From Pampus argenteus (lineage: Eukaryota; Chordata; Actinopteri; Scombriformes; Stromateidae): a stretch of 64,000 nucleotides of DNA. The notes beneath the pieces were generated by a model. It saw only the letters and a program-made list of their open reading frames with translations. It was not told the origin of the DNA and did no database searches. The translations under genes and the position numbers were made by a program. Where the stretch lies: positions 5,126,001 through 5,190,000 of the forward strand of contig CM072877.1 of the NCBI GenBank assembly GCA_036937835.1, given 5' to 3'. Within the stretch, counting starts at the first letter, position 1. Every line of letters starts with the position of its first letter. Of the stretch, positions 61,391 through 64,000 are shown piece by piece.

Positions 61391-62716
61391 GCTGCTTCAA
61401 TAAAACATCACCTTGATGTTTCAATTGATGTTTAGCGGCCCTTGACTCTCTAAACCTCTGTAAAATACATTGATGTGTTTGCTGTGTGTTAGCAGCTCTC
61501 GAGACCCAGTACTTGACTCAACCCTCTATTCAAGTGAATAGAGAAAAGGCTTTAAGGTGGAATAATGCCTCTCAGCTGCCATATTGGAAGACCTGACCTC
61601 TTAGTGGACATTGGTGGTGAACAGCTGATTGTGTTTTTTTACATGTCCCTGTTGTGTTTCTCAGTAGGTGTCTGCTTATTTCTGTTTCAACAGTGATTTA
61701 TCCTGGTTTGCCCACACTAACAAATTATTTTTCAGCATTTATTAAGTTCATATTCACATTGTGAAGTTCACATTGTGGACAAGTGGACATTTACACATAA
61801 CTAAATTAAAACAGGTTGCACCTCACAAACTACTAATTTGTTCTAGACATTATATCATTAATAGATATTTACATATGCTGTCTGCCAGTTGTTACTGCCT
61901 ACTGTTACGTAGCTACCGAGCCAAGCTAACGTTAGCTTGTTACTGTAGTGCGACCTGTTTATACTGAAGAGTAATTGAGGTAATGGGATAATGATATATG
62001 ACCTGACACTTGATTCAAATGCTGTTTAGTAATGGATGTAAACTGGGAAATGTTTTTAAATCAAATTTCACAAAAAAACAAAAAGAATAAAATGAACAAA
62101 TAACAGTAAGATTAGCATGGTTGGATATGCCAACACCTTCATGCACTTTGGAGGTGTGTGAAATTCTTCCTTACTATATTTATATATTATATAAATAAGA
62201 TACTAATTATTGGGATATGACAATTACTATCATGCTAAATATGTAAAATGAGTAAGACGCTTTTATGCAGATTATAATAATGGTTATACAGATAATGTAA
62301 CGATAATTGTGCTGATGAAGAGAATAATTATGATGACTGTGACTGTAGTTTTTGACAGCTGAATCACAGGAAGGGAAAAAAAAAAAGAAAAAAGATGCTG
62401 ATGTCTTCTGCAGTTGGAGACGCATTTAGTAACACAGTTAACGATAGGGACTGAGAGAGCTGATGAAAGACAGAGGAACCCTGCCTTATTGATCCTATTG
62501 ATTCATCTCCTACCTTTAAAGAATTCACCCCCTCCCCCCTCTTACTATCACCAACCTCTTTACTCTCACCCTCCTCCTCCTCTGCTCCTCAAACCGGTAA
62601 ACCCCTTTTGAATAATATAATTGCGTATTTGATCCTCACTGTAACCTCGACCACAGTAAAAAAAAATCTTGATTGAGTCACTCAAGCGTGCGCTTTCTCC
62701 ATTGACGGCAGACTTT
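61391..62716. other. Unassigned intronic sequence
   Basis: Nothing recognised except a TAA/ATAATTATGATGA-rich stretch near 62.2-62.35 kb and a short C/T-rich patch near 62.53-62.59 kb. Confidence 0.5.
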
Positions 62717-62754
62717 GTGTGTGTTGTGTGTGTGTTTGTGTGTGTGTGTGTGTG
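62717..62754. repeat. Imperfect (GT)n
   Basis: GT run with TT interruptions. Confidence 0.9.
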
Positions 62755-62867
62755 CAATGTTGATTGCTCCCTTTTTACACGTAGATGTGTCTGCACTTTT
62801 TTTTTTTTAAACCTTGTCTGGAGTGAACTGCTGCTACTGCTTTTTCTATTGAGCTACAGTAAGCATG

Positions 62868-62873
<6 letters not shown>

Positions 62874-62906
<33 letters not shown>
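62874..62906. repeat. (GA)n microsatellite
   Basis: Uninterrupted GA run followed by G7. Confidence 0.95.
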
Positions 62907-62909
<3 letters not shown>

Positions 62910-63053
62910 GGGGGGGTGTACATTTAAAATCTATTTACACTATTTTAAATATGATTTCATTATTTTAATATTTGTTGTCCTATTTTAACATATTTACTGT
63001 TTATTTTTAGGTTTGTATGTATTTCAGACATACATCTCTTTACGTTAATGTGA

Positions 63054-63110
63054 TGGCAGAAGTGAGTAGAACAGCGAGTAGACATGGACACCAAGATCTG
63101 GCTTGTTATT
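63054..63110 (+). repeat. Dispersed repeat family C, copy 2
   Basis: CAGAAGTGAGTAGAACAGCG and TAGACATGGACACCAAGATC, a near-copy of 60731-60787. Confidence 0.75.
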
Positions 63111-64000
63111 TAAAAAAAAAAAAAAAAACATTATTATAATTAAAAGCATTATTTTGTAAGAAAGCTGGTTATACCATTTCACTCTTCTATTTCATGTTTT
63201 AATCTAGTCTAACATTATTTTTATCTTCATAGTGTTTTATGATCTTATCGTTTGCTGTTTGCTTGTAGTTTTTATTATTTTATTCTATTTCATTTTTATC
63301 ACCACTGTACTTTTATTATGAAGCATAAGACAAGATTTTCTTTGCGTCTTTAGGACTGAAGGAATACAATGAATGAATGGATTATTCAGGCACTTTGGTA
63401 ACAATGGCAGTAAATCTCAGTGTGCTGCAGAAGCAGAAGAAAGCTACTAGCAGGAGAGTTTTACATTCATTGTGGCTTTCAGTATTCATTTTCAGAATGT
63501 TGTTCAAAGGCACTTCAGCAGGGCAGATGCCACTTAACCTTTCAGTTTGTTGTTTCTGTGAACATAATGGCTCAGACAAAGCTGCCAGCCGTCAGCCTGT
63601 CATGTTAAACAGCTCATTCACGCGTCAGCTGAACCAAGACACACTTCAGCTGTCAGCCTGTCAGCTCACAAACAGTCAGATATTTTATCACGCAGACTAT
63701 CCAGTAAATAGTCAGGTCCAGAGTCCAAGATTTGTCTCTAGTTGAGATGTTGAGTAAACAAAAACAAAACTTTGACACATTTTTTTAAGCTCATGTTTAT
63801 CTCCTGCTAATACAAATGTAAAGTTGAATAATTGACGATGAACCAGTGTTCTCAAATACAATTGGGACCAAAGATGAAAAAGAAAATAGTAGTGTAGTAA
63901 AATAGTAATATATTAAAGTAAACTAGTCTATAAATTAGGTTTAATGAAAACAGGTTCCGATTAAATGGTGCCACACAGAATGTGCATCAGATGTTGTTAT
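63111..64000. other. Unassigned intronic sequence at window end
   Basis: AT-rich. The 122-codon frame at 63377-63745 shows no domain, conserved motif or splice context that I recognise, and I treat it as chance. Confidence 0.5.

Larger units (their letters stand above)
43741..64000 (+). other. ONECUT2 intron 1 (5' part, at least 20 kb)
   Basis: Begins at the GTAAGG donor and no terminal exon with a homeodomain (expected motif NFFMNARRRS) was found before the window ends. Content is AT-rich, with microsatellites, an L2-like LINE 3' end near 48.7-49.1 kb, Tc1-like remnants (49.3-49.65 and 54.86 kb), a purine-rich tract (59.4-59.77 kb), a minus-strand LINE reverse transcriptase remnant (60.9-61.08 kb) and a pyrimidine-rich tract (61.1-61.39 kb). 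No independent gene was recognised. Confidence 0.85.

Noticed and set aside
63377..63745. 122-codon ORF near the right end
   Set aside because: No homology recognised and typical chance length for this composition; kept only as unassigned sequence.
43741..64000. ONECUT2 homeodomain exon within the window
   Set aside because: No frame with the expected CKRKEQE start or NFFMNARRRS helix was found on the plus strand.

Overview
The window is vertebrate nuclear DNA, almost certainly from a ray-finned (probably percomorph) teleost. Both recognisable genes have intron-exon structure and vertebrate-specific domain architecture. The remainder is AT-rich and dense in (CA)n/(GA)n microsatellites, and it carries remnants of repeat families typical of fish: L2-like LINEs, Tc1-like DNA transposon pieces, tRNA-derived SINE debris and the TAGTTCG...GGGAAATACGCTTATT element. 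No prokaryotic, viral or CRISPR-like content was seen.

Layout. 1-15.4 kb is gene-free upstream sequence with microsatellites, a perfect 45-bp inverted repeat, dispersed repeats and a few balanced-composition blocks that look like candidate conserved non-coding DNA. About 15.47-26.79 kb is ST8SIA3 (alpha-2,8-sialyltransferase III) on the plus strand: a GC-rich 5' region and four coding exons (16282-16445, 23246-23365, 24642-25199, 26503-26785). They join in frame to 374 codons with every sialyltransferase motif present. Intron 1 holds a 30-nt segment (20919-20948) with good splice signals that would insert ten residues without changing frame, a candidate microexon. About 26.8-42.0 kb is the intergenic region, including any ST8SIA3 3'UTR. 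It holds two long degenerate short-motif arrays, many microsatellites and nuclear-receptor DR1 sites. About 42.0-43.74 kb is the CpG-rich promoter/5'UTR and first coding exon of ONECUT2 (plus strand, 406 complete codons ending just after the CUT domain). From 43.741 kb to the end is the ONECUT2 first intron; the homeodomain exon is not in the window, so that intron exceeds 20 kb here.

The ST8SIA3-ONECUT2 head-to-tail order matches the human 18q21 arrangement, which supports both identifications. The two genes do not form a pathway. One is a Golgi glycosyltransferase of the nervous system and the other a transcription factor of liver, pancreas and nervous system; their adjacency is conserved synteny.

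Most promising leads: the candidate ST8SIA3 microexon, the perfect palindrome at 2211-2307, the cryptic ATGTCAT array at about 40.6-41.25 kb, three perfect DR1 elements around ONECUT2, and the tightly overlapping upstream start codons of ONECUT2. I found no convincing novel multi-gene system.
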